34,023 nucleotides of DNA, from NCBI GenBank assembly GCA_964384625.1, contig CAYLNH010000046.1, positions 1 to 34,023 of the forward strand, read 5' to 3'. This DNA is from CAYLNH01 sp964384625 (GTDB lineage Bacteria; Verrucomicrobiota; Lentisphaeria; JABSQK01). Shown piece by piece: positions 1 to 8,174 of the stretch. The notes beneath the pieces were generated by a model, which saw only the letters and a list, made by a program, of their open reading frames with translations, was not told the DNA's origin and did no database searches. The position numbers and the translations under genes were made by a program. Numbering within the stretch: position 1 is the first letter of the stretch; every line of letters begins with the position of its first letter.

Positions 1-287
1 TATCGCATATGCAGCAGCATGACGAGTGTCGCCTATTTGCATGCCGTATTAATAGTGATACGGTTCAACGCTGAAGACGTTGCAGTGGGCTTGGCTCGAT
101 TAGCGGCCACAGTATTTATAGGAATGCTGCAGCCGATGATTCCATGAGCACGGTTACAAGTACCCGAGACATGTGAAGCTTTCTGAGTCTGCCCTTGCCC
201 CCTGGTGCTCGACAGTACGCGGCAAAACCGCCGCCCGCGTGAAGCACTCCTTGTTGCCGTCATGCCGTGCTGCTTCCGGCAGCCCGC
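1..287. other. Gene-free left edge with one small hairpin
   Basis: I see no convincing gene here. A minus-strand open frame at 33-263 has arginine-, serine- and threonine-rich composition, no recognisable motif and no good ribosome-binding site. The only clear structure is a hairpin at 44-63: arms CCGTATTA and TGATACGG, one G-U pair, loop ATAG. It lies downstream of the minus-strand zinc-ribbon gene but has no T-tract in that direction, so I do not call it a terminator. Confidence 0.5.
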
Positions 288-716
288 TTACTCATTGACA
301 GGCTTGCCGTCATCCCCGTCCGCGGACTTTCCTTTCTCTTTCTTGCGCTCGAAGTCCGGGCAATCGTCCATCGGGTTGACGTCTTTGTTGTGCAGCATGC
401 AGTGGACTTTGAAGGGATGTTCCATCAGATGCGTGCAGTCGCGGCAGAAGCGGCGTTCGCCGTCGTCCTCGACGATCTCCTTGATCTCGTCCTTCTGCGT
501 GCCGAGGAAGCCGGACAGCCTGGCTGATTTCTCGGCGCGCTTCGCGTGGCGGTCCGCCTTCGGGACCGCTTTGCAGTCGGCCAGTTTGACGCCGCAAATG
601 GCACAGGCGAAGTACTCGCCGACTTTCGTCCAGCCGTCCATTTCGGATTGCACCTTGACGATGGTGTCGGCGCCGCATTCCGGGCAGGTGATCTGCTGGC
701 CCTTCTCGTAGGTCAT
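288..716 (-). CDS. Small protein with two four-cysteine zinc-ribbon-like clusters
   Basis: This 142-residue protein has no family I can name. Its N-terminus carries a CPEC pair (C11, C14) and a second CAIC pair (C38, C41), the spacing of a rubredoxin-like zinc ribbon. The C-terminal third has another set (C91, C94, C106, C119) in a CRDC...HC...C arrangement, so two zinc sites are likely. The middle is rich in lysine, arginine and glutamate and the tail is charged and probably disordered. There is no signal peptide or membrane segment, so it should be cytoplasmic. Its ATG overlaps the stop of the upstream ankyrin gene by four bases (ATGA), which implies translational coupling. Zinc binding is inferred from cysteine spacing; the function, perhaps nucleic-acid or protein binding, is unknown. 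Confidence 0.75.
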   Translation of the reverse strand: MTYEKGQQITCPECGADTIVKVQSEMDGWTKVGEYFACAICGVKLADCKAVPKADRHAKRAEKSARLSGFLGTQKDEIKEIVEDDGERRFCRDCTHLMEHPFKVHCMLHNKDVNPMDDCPDFERKKEKGKSADGDDGKPVNE

Positions 717-1738
717 GGCGTCGTTTCCGTGGCATGGCTTTCCAGCAGCTCGGCGGCTTCCGTCTGTTCCGCGGCGCGCGCATAGTCGAGCGGCGACTTG
801 CCGGTCTTATCTTTGACATCCCGGTTGGCGCCGGCGCCCAGGAGGGCCTTGATGACGTTGAGGTGGCCGTTCTCCGCGGCGTTGTGCAGCGGCGACTGGC
901 CTTCGGCGTCCGGCGTATTGAGTTGTGACTCCTTGGCAATCAGCAACCGGACGCATTCCAGGTGATTGTTGCCCGCCGCCAGGTGCATCGCGGTCATGCC
1001 GTATTTGTCACGCAGATTGGGATTGGCGTCGGCGTCCAGGAGGAGCTTGAGACATTCGGGGTGACCGGCGGCTGCGGCGTAGTGCAGCGGGTTACGCCGT
1101 TCTTCGTCGCGGGCCTGAACGTTCGCGGTGCATTTCAGCAGCAGCGCGAGGACCTCGGGATGCCCTTCCGAAGCGGCGTAGTGCAGCGGCGTCCGGTCTT
1201 TGTGGTTGACGCCGTCCACCTCGGCGTGATTCTCGATCATCAGTCTGGCGATATCCAGGTGCCCCTTGGCGCTGGCCAGATGCAGCGGCGTCCAGCCGCG
1301 GCTGTCGGCCATGTAGACGGCGTCGGGATACTTCTCCAGGACTTCGCGGGCTTTCGCGGCGTCGCCGTCGATGGCCACCTGGAGGATTGCATTACGGGCG
1401 AGGTTCTGGCGCTGCGTCCTGGTGATGTACATGATCATCGAGAAGAGCAGCAGCAATGCCAGGGCGATCATGACCTTGACGCGCCGCGGCACGGCGCCAG
1501 CCAGGCCGCCGGATCCCGCCTGCAGCCGTTCCCTTGCACTCTCGCGCAGCTTCGAGCGCTTGCGATGCCGGCCCTTCTTCGGCTTCCGCTTCAGCGCCTC
1601 GGCGATCTCCTTGCGCCCTTGCGGCAGTTTCCGGTGTTCGCTCTCGCCGGCGTCTTCACTCCCGGTTTTCTCAGGAGCGTCCGTTTCCGTCTGAGGAGCC
1701 TTGTCTTTATCTTTGTCTTTGTCGTTTGTGTCAGTCAT
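713..1738 (-). CDS. Membrane-anchored ankyrin-repeat protein
   Basis: The product has 341 residues in three parts. Residues 1-85 are very polar: an acidic start with alternating Asp-Lys, then a strongly basic stretch (about 50-72). One hydrophobic segment spans about 88-105. From about 140 to the end come roughly six ankyrin repeats, recognisable by the recurring TPLHxAAxxGH core (for example TPLHLASAKGH and TPLHYAASEGH). By the positive-inside rule the basic N-terminus stays in the cytoplasm, so the repeats would lie outside the inner membrane; this is inference. Ankyrin repeats bind proteins, and no catalytic domain is present. The end overlaps the zinc-ribbon gene by 4 bp, so the two are probably one operon. 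The ribosome-binding site is weak (GGGG about 10 nt upstream). Confidence 0.85.
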   Translation of the reverse strand: MTDTNDKDKDKDKAPQTETDAPEKTGSEDAGESEHRKLPQGRKEIAEALKRKPKKGRHRKRSKLRESARERLQAGSGGLAGAVPRRVKVMIALALLLLFSMIMYITRTQRQNLARNAILQVAIDGDAAKAREVLEKYPDAVYMADSRGWTPLHLASAKGHLDIARLMIENHAEVDGVNHKDRTPLHYAASEGHPEVLALLLKCTANVQARDEERRNPLHYAAAAGHPECLKLLLDADANPNLRDKYGMTAMHLAAGNNHLECVRLLIAKESQLNTPDAEGQSPLHNAAENGHLNVIKALLGAGANRDVKDKTGKSPLDYARAAEQTEAAELLESHATETTP

Positions 1739-1762
1739 TGTCTGGTTTCCCCGTTTGGCTGT

Positions 1763-1791
1763 ACTTTAGCCCGTGTTTCGCAGCGGCTCAA
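1763..1791 (-). promoter_or_regulatory. Candidate sigma-70 promoter for the ankyrin/zinc-ribbon operon
   Basis: Read on the minus strand, TTGAGC (1791-1786) and TAAAGT (1768-1763) are separated by 17 bp. Each hexamer matches 4 of 6 consensus positions. The -10 box ends 24 bp before the ankyrin ATG. The match is moderate and rests on pattern only. Confidence 0.35.
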
Positions 1792-1878
1792 CTCGTTCTT
1801 TATCGCGGGCTGCCAAGCCTCCAGTCAAAGGCCCCCGGCTGCTTTCGGTCAGCCCTGCGGACCTCAAGATGCAGTTGC

Positions 1879-3201
1879 TCAGCCGCCCGTTGCGAGGCGC
1901 TTGAGGACCGGCCGGCTGGGTTTGATGCCGGTGCATGCAGCCGCGGGGATGGCGGCAAAGTCGATCGGGACCTTGAACCTGGGCAAGGTCCGGAGGAGTT
2001 CCGCGCGAAGTGATGCTGCGTCCCAGTTGCCGGTGAGGAAAGCCGTTGGACGGTGGCCGAATTCGGCGTCCTCGACCGGCACGACGATGGCCTGTTCGAC
2101 GCCGGGAACAGCCAGCAACGCAGCTTCGATTTCTTCCGGCTGGATGTTCTCGCCGCCGGAGATGAACATGTTGTCGTGGCGGCCGGTAACGGTGAGTCTG
2201 CCGTTCTGCAGCCGGCCGAGGTCTCCCGTGTGGAACCAGCCGTCGTCGTCTACGGCCGGGTCGATGTCGCCGTTGTCTCCGCGGTAGCCGAGGAACAAAC
2301 AGTCGCCGCGAACCAGGATCTCATCCTCGCTGCTGACTCGCAGTTCGCGGTGTTCGAGCAATGTACCGGAGTCCGTCAGCTGGTCGCCCGTGGTCACCTG
2401 CGACGACATCTCCGTCAGTCCGTAGGTTGTGTAGACGGGCAGGCTGCGTTCGTCGACGGCCTGCGCCAGATCCGGCGGCAGCGGCGCGCCGCCGACCAGG
2501 AGGACTCCGGGAAGGTTGATCGCCGGCGTCGGCAGCAGGCGGCGCAACTGGGTGGGCACGAGGGAGACATGCGTCGGCCGGATGCGTTCAATGGCTGCCG
2601 CCAGGCCCTCCTGTGGGCGGCGGAGGGCGATGGCCGCTCCCGCGACGAAACAGCGGAAGAGAATGCCGAGGCCGCCGACATGATACAACGGCAGACTCAA
2701 CAACCAGCGGTCACCCGCGGCCAACGGCAGGACCGTGTTGGCCCCGAGCGCACTGTAGTAGTGGTTGCCCAGCGAATGCACCGCCGCCTTCGGCGTGCCG
2801 CTGCTGCCGGAGGTGTAGACAATCGTCGCCGGCGCCGACAAATCCCATTCGGCGCGGTCGTTGTTTCCCGTCGCCGGCGTGCCGCCGACGAGATCGCGAT
2901 GGTGCAGCGCCAGCTTCACATGCGTCTGCCGCTCAGCCATGACGGCCTCCGGTTCGCGTGGGCTGAGCAACTGCGCCAGCAGGCGGCGGCGCCACAAGCC
3001 GAGCAGCAACGCAATATGTTCCAGGTCGGCGGCGACGCAGACCGAGACGGTATCACCGGGCGCCAGCGGGTCCGCAACTACGGCGCCGACCGCTTCGGCC
3101 CGGCTGTGGAGTTGCGCGAAAGTGCAGGGCTCGCCGGCCGCCGGCAGGAGTGCCGGACGCCCGGCAAATGCGGGATTGGCAACGGGGCAGGGGATGATCA
3201 C
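1879..3201 (-). CDS. menE: O-succinylbenzoate-CoA ligase (MenE-like)
   Basis: This acyl-adenylate-forming ligase (ANL family) is predicted to activate o-succinylbenzoate with ATP and CoA during menaquinone synthesis in the cytoplasm. With a GTG start at 3201 it has 440 residues, usual for MenE. Visible motifs: the P-loop YTSGSSGTPKA (about 129-139), TTYGLTE (258-264), GWFHTGDLG (321-329), FISGGENIQPEEIE (from about 347), and a C-terminal IKPSR that supplies the conserved lysine. The frame stays open to 3387, but that extension is the antisense shadow of menA. The GTG overlaps the menA stop by four bases (GTGA), which fixes the start. Assignment to MenE rather than another small ANL ligase rests largely on the adjacent menA. 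No other men genes are in the window. Confidence 0.85.
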   Translation of the reverse strand: MIIPCPVANPAFAGRPALLPAAGEPCTFAQLHSRAEAVGAVVADPLAPGDTVSVCVAADLEHIALLLGLWRRRLLAQLLSPREPEAVMAERQTHVKLALHHRDLVGGTPATGNNDRAEWDLSAPATIVYTSGSSGTPKAAVHSLGNHYYSALGANTVLPLAAGDRWLLSLPLYHVGGLGILFRCFVAGAAIALRRPQEGLAAAIERIRPTHVSLVPTQLRRLLPTPAINLPGVLLVGGAPLPPDLAQAVDERSLPVYTTYGLTEMSSQVTTGDQLTDSGTLLEHRELRVSSEDEILVRGDCLFLGYRGDNGDIDPAVDDDGWFHTGDLGRLQNGRLTVTGRHDNMFISGGENIQPEEIEAALLAVPGVEQAIVVPVEDAEFGHRPTAFLTGNWDAASLRAELLRTLPRFKVPIDFAAIPAAACTGIKPSRPVLKRLATGG

Positions 3202-4085
3202 AGGATGACTCCCAGGCAGAAGAGGAGCGTGTGGGCCAACAGCAGAAGGCCGGTCATCGCCAGGGCGCGGTTCAGCGTTTCCCCGTCCGTGCAGCGAAAG
3301 ACAATCTGGATCACGATCGCTGCCGGCACCAGAAAGGTGAGTGTTCCGAGCGCGCCGGCATTTTCTCCGGTGCGGAGCCAGAGCCACACCGGCATGGCGG
3401 CGGCGCCGAGAATTGCCGCGAGATATTCAAGGCGGGCGAAGCCGCGTCCGAAAAGCACCGCCGGCGTGCGTTTGCCGGCCCGGCGGTCGGTGTCGATATC
3501 GCGCAGATTGTTGACGTCGATCATGGCGACTGCGAAGAAGCCCGGCGCGCATCCCGCGAGCACCGCGTTCCAGTCGAAGGTGAGGGTTTGCACATAGTAC
3601 GTTGCCGCGGCGGCCACGGGACCGAAGAACGTGAAGGCGAAGACATCGCCCAGCCCGATGTAGCCCAACGGCAGCGGGCCGGCGGTGTAGAGGATGCCGC
3701 AGACAATCGAAATGCCGAGCAGCAGGAGGAAGCCCCAGCCGCCCCGTTGGCTGAGATACACGGCGGCGACGCCGGCGGCGGCGAAGGCGGCGATGAACGC
3801 CGTGAGCATCTGCCGCGGCGTCACCCAGCCTGCCTGCGTGGCGCGCGTCGGCCCCAGGCGGTCCGCGTTGTCCGTGCCTTTGACGAAGTCGAAATAGTCG
3901 TTGGCGTAGTTTGTGCCGATCTGGATGAAGACCGCGCCGACCAGGCAGGCAAGCGCCGACGGCAGGTGCAGGCGGCCGGCATCCCGGGCGAGCGCTGTCC
4001 CGAGCAGAACCGGGCAGATGCCGGCCGGCAGGGTCTTCGGCCGGGTCGCCAGCAGCAGGCCGCGAATGGTTTGCCGTTTCACCAT
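3198..4085 (-). CDS. menA: 1,4-dihydroxy-2-naphthoate polyprenyltransferase (MenA)
   Basis: This 295-residue UbiA-superfamily integral membrane enzyme attaches the polyprenyl chain to dihydroxynaphthoate to give demethylmenaquinone. The first prenyl-diphosphate/Mg2+ motif is NDYFDFVKGTD (about 62-72) and the second is DVNNLRDIDTD followed by RRAGKRT (about 190-207), both characteristic of MenA. About eight to nine hydrophobic segments fit the family. The ATG overlaps the stop of the upstream mannosyltransferase by one base (TGATG), and the stop overlaps the menE start by four bases, so all three are probably cotranscribed. The length and the NNLRD element favour MenA over UbiA. Confidence 0.9.
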   Translation of the reverse strand: MVKRQTIRGLLLATRPKTLPAGICPVLLGTALARDAGRLHLPSALACLVGAVFIQIGTNYANDYFDFVKGTDNADRLGPTRATQAGWVTPRQMLTAFIAAFAAAGVAAVYLSQRGGWGFLLLLGISIVCGILYTAGPLPLGYIGLGDVFAFTFFGPVAAAATYYVQTLTFDWNAVLAGCAPGFFAVAMIDVNNLRDIDTDRRAGKRTPAVLFGRGFARLEYLAAILGAAAMPVWLWLRTGENAGALGTLTFLVPAAIVIQIVFRCTDGETLNRALAMTGLLLLAHTLLFCLGVIL

Positions 4086-5359
4086 CAGAAGTAGTACCAG
4101 TGTCCCATCGTGAAATGCGCCGTGTAAATCACGTAGTACGCGGCTGAGATCAGCAGCAGGATGATCGAGACTGCGACCGCGACGTACCGGTTCAGGCAGC
4201 GCTCAATCAACCCGTGAAGATCACTCGCCAGCAAAAACAGCGGCAGCATCAGGGCAAAGAAGCGGGGGGTGCTGATCAGCCAGGGCGTGCCGACGTTCAT
4301 CTTGTAGATCAGCAGGACATACCCGGCAAACCCCCACTTGAACGCCTGGTGTTTGCAGCGGACGGCGCAGTAGATCGCCGCTGTAATCGCCAGCAGCGTC
4401 CAGATATAGTTGATTGTCCGCACATCCGTGAGAATCGCGCCGTCGCGTTGGCAGATCGCCCAGCCATGGACGAACATGTGTTTCAGACAGAGGACCTCCC
4501 ACCAGGCGACCGGCTGGTGGAACTTCCCCCAACTGACGGCCTGGATCTGCGGCAGCAGGACGAACGGGTTGCCGAAGTTGTACCAGAGATAGCTCAGGAA
4601 GATGAGCAGCCCGCCGAGGCAGAGCGGCGCCTGAACCAGACGCGTTGTGATGACGGTCCAGTTGCGTTCCGGTTGGCGGAACTCCTGCCACGCCGCGTAG
4701 ACAAACCAGAGCGCAAACGCCAGACAGAACGGGCCGGCGGTCGATCGGGAGGCACTGAGGAAAAACGCGGCCGCCGCCAGCGGCCAGTGCCAGCGCCGCT
4801 GCAGACAGAACAACGCTGCCGCCAGCCAGACCAGCATCGTGCTCTCGCTGTAGAACGCGTGAAACGCATAGGAGCCGGGAGAGAAACAGATGCCGGCCAG
4901 GACAAATATCGCCGCCCGTAAACCGAACCAGTTTCGGATCACGTGGAACAGGAGCAGGGCGGCAACCAGGAAATCCAGACGCGCGACCCAGAGGCCGGCG
5001 CTCTCAATCCTCAGTGGCGACAGCACATAAAGCAGCCGGACCTCCAACGGGTAGAGCGGTGCAAAGACAAGATTCGGGCTGCCTTCGAATCGGCCGTCGA
5101 AAGAGTACCCGTGCAAAGCGATCTCACGGTAATGCTCCGAATCGAAGCGGAAGAAAACGGGCGTTGGATCGTCCTGGTCGGGCGGCGGAAAGCCGGCGCC
5201 CGGCGACAGGTAGTCGGGGGCGTAAAACGCTGTGCCGTACGCGAGGATCGTCGACAACAGAACAACGGCAATGACCGGGATCGGCCAGTGGGTCTGCAGC
5301 GCCGCCGGGATTGCCGCTGCCGGGCTGTTCGCTTCGTGTCTGCCGGTGTCGTCTGCCAT
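4085..5359 (-). CDS. Gpi18/PIG-V-like mannosyltransferase family membrane protein
   Basis: The product is a 424-residue polytopic membrane protein with about nine to ten hydrophobic segments. It resembles the bacterial mannosyltransferases related to Gpi18 (GT-C fold). Indications are an early luminal loop with RFDSEHY and, further on, FAPLYP before a membrane helix, then SRSTAG. Such enzymes use polyprenyl-phosphate-linked sugars on the outer side of the membrane; donor and acceptor here are unknown. The frame stays open to 6376, but that part is antisense to the oxidoreductase gene. I chose ATG 5359 because AGGA lies about 5 nt upstream; an in-frame ATG at 5395 has no such site. It is first in a run with menA and menE, though a functional link to menaquinone is not evident. 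Confidence 0.75.
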   Translation of the reverse strand: MADDTGRHEANSPAAAIPAALQTHWPIPVIAVVLLSTILAYGTAFYAPDYLSPGAGFPPPDQDDPTPVFFRFDSEHYREIALHGYSFDGRFEGSPNLVFAPLYPLEVRLLYVLSPLRIESAGLWVARLDFLVAALLLFHVIRNWFGLRAAIFVLAGICFSPGSYAFHAFYSESTMLVWLAAALFCLQRRWHWPLAAAAFFLSASRSTAGPFCLAFALWFVYAAWQEFRQPERNWTVITTRLVQAPLCLGGLLIFLSYLWYNFGNPFVLLPQIQAVSWGKFHQPVAWWEVLCLKHMFVHGWAICQRDGAILTDVRTINYIWTLLAITAAIYCAVRCKHQAFKWGFAGYVLLIYKMNVGTPWLISTPRFFALMLPLFLLASDLHGLIERCLNRYVAVAVSIILLLISAAYYVIYTAHFTMGHWYYF

Positions 5360-5518
5360 ATTCCTGTCTGTCGTCGAGTTATGCTGGACGAACATATCGC
5401 GGTTTTGCGGCAAAAACAGCCTCGCAACGATTGTATTCAAGACGCTGCCCGTCAGTGTACGCGAATCCCCGGCAGGTGCCGGGAATGAACTCGGAGTCGA
5501 ACAGGAAAGGAAGAAGGA

Positions 5519-6565
5519 ATGGCAAAGAAGAAACAACTCCGGGTGGGGTTCATCGGACTGGGAGGCATCGCCTCGACGCATATGCGCTACCTGAAAGATA
5601 TGGATGATGTCGCCCTGGTGGCGGGCGCCGACATCGTCAAAGCCAATCTCGAACGGGCGGTCAATGATTTTGGCATGGGCGCCGTGTACAAAGATTGGAA
5701 GACAATGCTCAAGAAAGAGGACCTCGACGCGGTCTCCGTCTGTACGCCGAACGGCCTGCACAAACGGCCGACCATCGACGCACTCAACGCCGGCTGTCAT
5801 GTCATGGTCGAGAAACCGATTGCCATGAACGCCAGAGAAGGCGACCAGATGCTGAAGGCCGCGGCGAAGAACAGGAAGAAACTGCTTATCGCTTTCCAGC
5901 ACCGCTTCAGTGCCCCTGTACAGATGCTGAAACGGGCGGCTGACGACGGTGAATTCGGCAAGATCATGTTTATGAAGTGCCAGGCATTGCGTCGCCGTGG
6001 CATTCCGAACTGGGGTGTCTTCGGCCGCAAAGATCTTCAGGGCGGCGGCCCGTTGATCGATATCGGTGTGCACTGCATGGAAATGGCCCACTACGTTATG
6101 GGGTCCCCAAAGCCAGTTGCGGCCTCCGGGCAAATTTGGACCTATATGGGCAACAAACCCAGTGACGCTGCCTGCAATTGGCCGGGCTGGGACTACAAGT
6201 CCTATACCGTCGAAGACCTGGCGGTCGGACAGGTCCGTTTCGAAAACGGCGCGGTGATGCAGGTCGAAGCCAGCTTCGCCGCCCACTGCGAAAACAAGTG
6301 GAACCTGACCTTCATGGGCGAGAAAGGCGGCGGTACGCTGGACGGCCCGACGATCTACCAGGACCGCAACGGCCATATGGTCAGCACCAAGCCGGATTTC
6401 CTGCCCAAGATCGATGCCTTCCAGGTCAAGATGCGCGGCTTCGTTGATACCTGTTTATACAACAAACCGACGGAAGCCCCCGGTGAAGCCGGCCAGATGA
6501 TCCAGAAGATGATCGACGCGATTTACAAATCCGCCGAAACCGGCAGAGAAGTAAAGATCAAGTAG
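5519..6565 (+). CDS. Gfo/Idh/MocA-family oxidoreductase
   Basis: This 348-residue NAD(P)-dependent dehydrogenase probably acts on a sugar, inositol or related polyol. The N-terminal Rossmann fold carries GLGGIA (13-18). EKPIA (98-102) supplies the conserved lysine of the family, and GGGPLIDIGVHCMEMA (about 176-190) holds the usual catalytic Asp/His pair (D181, H185). The length is standard and there is no signal peptide or Tat motif, so it is cytoplasmic. AGGAAAGG and GAAGGA precede the ATG. The gene is divergent from the mannosyltransferase across about 160 bp and is followed by an intrinsic terminator, so it is probably monocistronic. The substrate cannot be inferred from sequence. Confidence 0.9.
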   Translation: MAKKKQLRVGFIGLGGIASTHMRYLKDMDDVALVAGADIVKANLERAVNDFGMGAVYKDWKTMLKKEDLDAVSVCTPNGLHKRPTIDALNAGCHVMVEKPIAMNAREGDQMLKAAAKNRKKLLIAFQHRFSAPVQMLKRAADDGEFGKIMFMKCQALRRRGIPNWGVFGRKDLQGGGPLIDIGVHCMEMAHYVMGSPKPVAASGQIWTYMGNKPSDAACNWPGWDYKSYTVEDLAVGQVRFENGAVMQVEASFAAHCENKWNLTFMGEKGGGTLDGPTIYQDRNGHMVSTKPDFLPKIDAFQVKMRGFVDTCLYNKPTEAPGEAGQMIQKMIDAIYKSAETGREVKIK

Positions 6566-6590
6566 TCGCCGGCGATTGCACGCTTACGAC

Positions 6591-6625
6591 GGCAGGGCAT
6601 CGAATGCGGTGCCCTGCCTGTTTTT
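6591..6625 (+). terminator. Intrinsic terminator after the oxidoreductase gene
   Basis: A perfect 9-bp stem (GGCAGGGCA and TGCCCTGCC), a 10-nt loop and the tail TGTTTTT begin 26 nt after the oxidoreductase stop codon. The T-tract exists only on the plus strand, so it should not stop transcription of the convergent carbonic anhydrase gene. Confidence 0.85.
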
Positions 6626-6638
6626 ACGGCGCGCCGGA

Positions 6639-7226
6639 TTACAACAGCTCCACCTTGCCGGTATCGAACTGGTACAGCGCCGGTACGATCTTCAGGGCGT
6701 CGGTTTCGACCAGTCCGGCGAGGACTTCACTGGTGGCCAGAAGTTTCTCCGCGACGATCCTGGCGTTGGCGCGGATGGCCGTGTCGAGGGGGTCGACGTC
6801 GCAGCATTCGGTCTGCTCGACGGCCGGCTGCAGCTCCCGCATCAGGTAGGGCAGGGCGCCCTCGGTACTCCCGCCGGCCAGCGCCGCCGTGATCGCACCG
6901 CAGTTCTGATGGCCGAGCACCATCACCAGCGCCGTGCCCAGATGGGCCGCCGCATACTCGATGCTCGCCAGGACAATGTCGTCGCTGACATTGCCGGCAA
7001 CGCGGATGACAAACAGATCGCCCAGCCCCTGATCGAAAATCACTTCCGGCGCTACCCGCGAGTCGGAACAAGTCAGTACAACCGCAAAGGGATGCTGACC
7101 GCCGACGATCTCCGCCCGCCGGTGCTGATCCTGATGGGGGTGTTTTAGGTGTTCTTCGGCAAAACGGCGGTTGCCGATCATCAGGGTGTCAAGGGCTTCC
7201 TGCGCGGTCATCATGATGAACGGCAT
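6639..7226 (-). CDS. Beta-class carbonic anhydrase
   Basis: The 195-residue cytoplasmic enzyme interconverts CO2 and bicarbonate. The beta-class zinc site is complete: CSDSR (C53, D55, R57) and GHQNC (H106, C109). The N-terminal ALDTLMIGNRRF is typical of bacterial beta enzymes. AAGGAG directly abuts the ATG at 7226 with no spacer, while the in-frame ATGs at 7214 and 7211 lie about 12 nt and more away, so the true start is ambiguous; it may begin at MMTAQEAL. The gene converges on the oxidoreductase gene, and the long palindrome-rich region lies upstream. Confidence 0.93.
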   Translation of the reverse strand: MPFIMMTAQEALDTLMIGNRRFAEEHLKHPHQDQHRRAEIVGGQHPFAVVLTCSDSRVAPEVIFDQGLGDLFVIRVAGNVSDDIVLASIEYAAAHLGTALVMVLGHQNCGAITAALAGGSTEGALPYLMRELQPAVEQTECCDVDPLDTAIRANARIVAEKLLATSEVLAGLVETDALKIVPALYQFDTGKVELL

Positions 7227-7411
7227 CTCCTTATCGCCGGGGTCAGCTTGTGGCTCGTCCCCGCGAGTGCAAACTACACCTTACGCCCCCGAGTACCTTC
7301 CTGCAAACCGGCTGGATAAATCCGGCGGAAAGACTACCGCGGCGACCATCCAGAACCTGAATCGTAATGCGGCAGTGACGGGGACTGGCGTCGGCCGGCG
7401 TTCCACCACCG

Positions 7412-7557
7412 GCAGGCTTGACCTGCCGGCGGGGCTTAAGGCGGGGACGAGCCTGCATTTGAACAGCTCATTCACCCACGACACGAGGCCGTGGGGCCTC
7501 CGGCAGGCTTTTCTATGTGTAGCCGGGCTGACCACTGCTCCCGCAGGTCAAGCCTGC
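7412..7557. repeat. Inverted pair of a 15-nt palindromic motif
   Basis: GCAGGCTTGACCTGC occurs at 7412-7426 and in reverse complement at 7543-7557. Each copy is itself a small hairpin (GCAGG/CCTGC). Similarity continues a few bases outside each copy. This resembles the head-to-head layout of the larger palindrome about 250 bp further right. Confidence 0.6.
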
Positions 7558-7639
7558 AGGTGGCAGGAGAGCAGCACGCGGGGGCCACCACCCGTGACGA
7601 CGCATTTCCCTGAATCCGGCATAGCTCCACCCAGCGCGA

Positions 7640-7832
7640 AAAGATCCCCCCGGCTGTGCCGGGGGAGTGTCAGCCTCCCTTCAGTTTTGCTTTCGCCACG
7701 ACTCCCCCGCCCTTTGCTCCGGAATTGGCAAACATTTTGCCAATTCCGGAGCAAAGGGCGGGGGTTCTGGTATGCCGGCGGAACTGAAGGGGGTGTAGAT
7801 ACTCCCCAAGCTCAGCTTGGGGCTTCTTCTCG
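7640..7832. repeat. Compound palindrome with 29-bp perfect stem and covarying side hairpins
   Basis: The core is a perfect 29-bp inverted repeat (7704-7732 with 7736-7764) around the 3-nt loop CAT. About 17 nt further out, AACTGAAGGG elements lie symmetrically about the same centre (7674-7686 and 7782-7793). Beyond these, each arm carries a hairpin of 8 bp with a 3-nt loop: 7647-7665 and 7804-7822. Read outward from the centre, the stems are CCCCCGGC/GCCGGGGG and CCCCAAGC/GCTTGGGG. They differ at two pairs, both with matched changes on the opposite strand. So two diverged copies of one module of about 90 nt sit head to head. The element may be a REP- or MITE-like palindromic repeat or a structured RNA; no transposase is nearby. 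Confidence 0.8.
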
Positions 7833-8000
7833 AAAAGCAGAAACACGATCCCGCACCCTTTCCGCGGCAGGCGTAGCTCAAGAGGACCGCCTGCCGCCCT
7901 TCCCTGCATCCCGCACCAGGCCTCCGGCGTGGCAAGTCCTGCACTCGTCGCGCCGGCGGCGCGATCCTGTATCCTGCCTCCTGCATCTCCTGCTGCCCCC

Positions 8001-8030
8001 TTGCCAAACACCCCGAACTCATGCTATATT
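8001..8030 (+). promoter_or_regulatory. Candidate promoter of the FHA gene
   Basis: TTGCCA (8001-8006) and TATATT (8025-8030) are separated by 18 bp, and TGC immediately before the -10 box makes it an extended -10 element. It would give a leader of about 140 nt containing two GC-rich hairpins before the FHA ATG. Confidence 0.5.
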
Positions 8031-8174
8031 ACACTGGGACGTGAGGGCCTCCAAAGGCGCTCCTGGAGCGGCTTGCAGGCGCCTCGAGAATGGTTTTTGC
8101 GGAGTGCTGCACGGGGTTGTGGACGCGGCCCGCGGGTCGCGGCTGAACTGCCCGGCGGCATATGGAGGTGTGCT

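Larger units (their letters stand above)
7227..8174. other. 948-bp gene-free region dense in palindromes
   Basis: Open frames exist on both strands, the longest plus-strand one at 7171-8178, but their translations are low-complexity and mirror each other because of inverted repeats, so I do not call genes. Structures seen: a hairpin at 7409-7429 (CCGGCAGG, loop CTTGA, CCTGCCGG); GAGGCC/GGCCTC at 7485-7500; the compound palindrome at about 7640-7832; and, in the presumed leader of the FHA gene, AGGCGC/GCGCCT after 8050 and a 7-bp stem at 8125-8140 (GCGGCCC with GGGTCGC, one G-U pair). A promoter-like sequence for the FHA gene lies at 8001-8030. Confidence 0.7.

Noticed and set aside
1879..4085. 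Long plus-strand frames opposite menE and menA
   Set aside because: They are antisense shadows with arginine- and glutamine-rich translations and no motifs.
5360..6376. N-terminal extension of the mannosyltransferase frame on the minus strand
   Set aside because: It is antisense to a well-supported Gfo/Idh/MocA gene, and a good ribosome-binding site supports the start at 5359.
6591..6625. Terminator working in both directions
   Set aside because: On the minus strand the stem is followed by GTCG rather than a T-run, so only the plus-strand function is supported.
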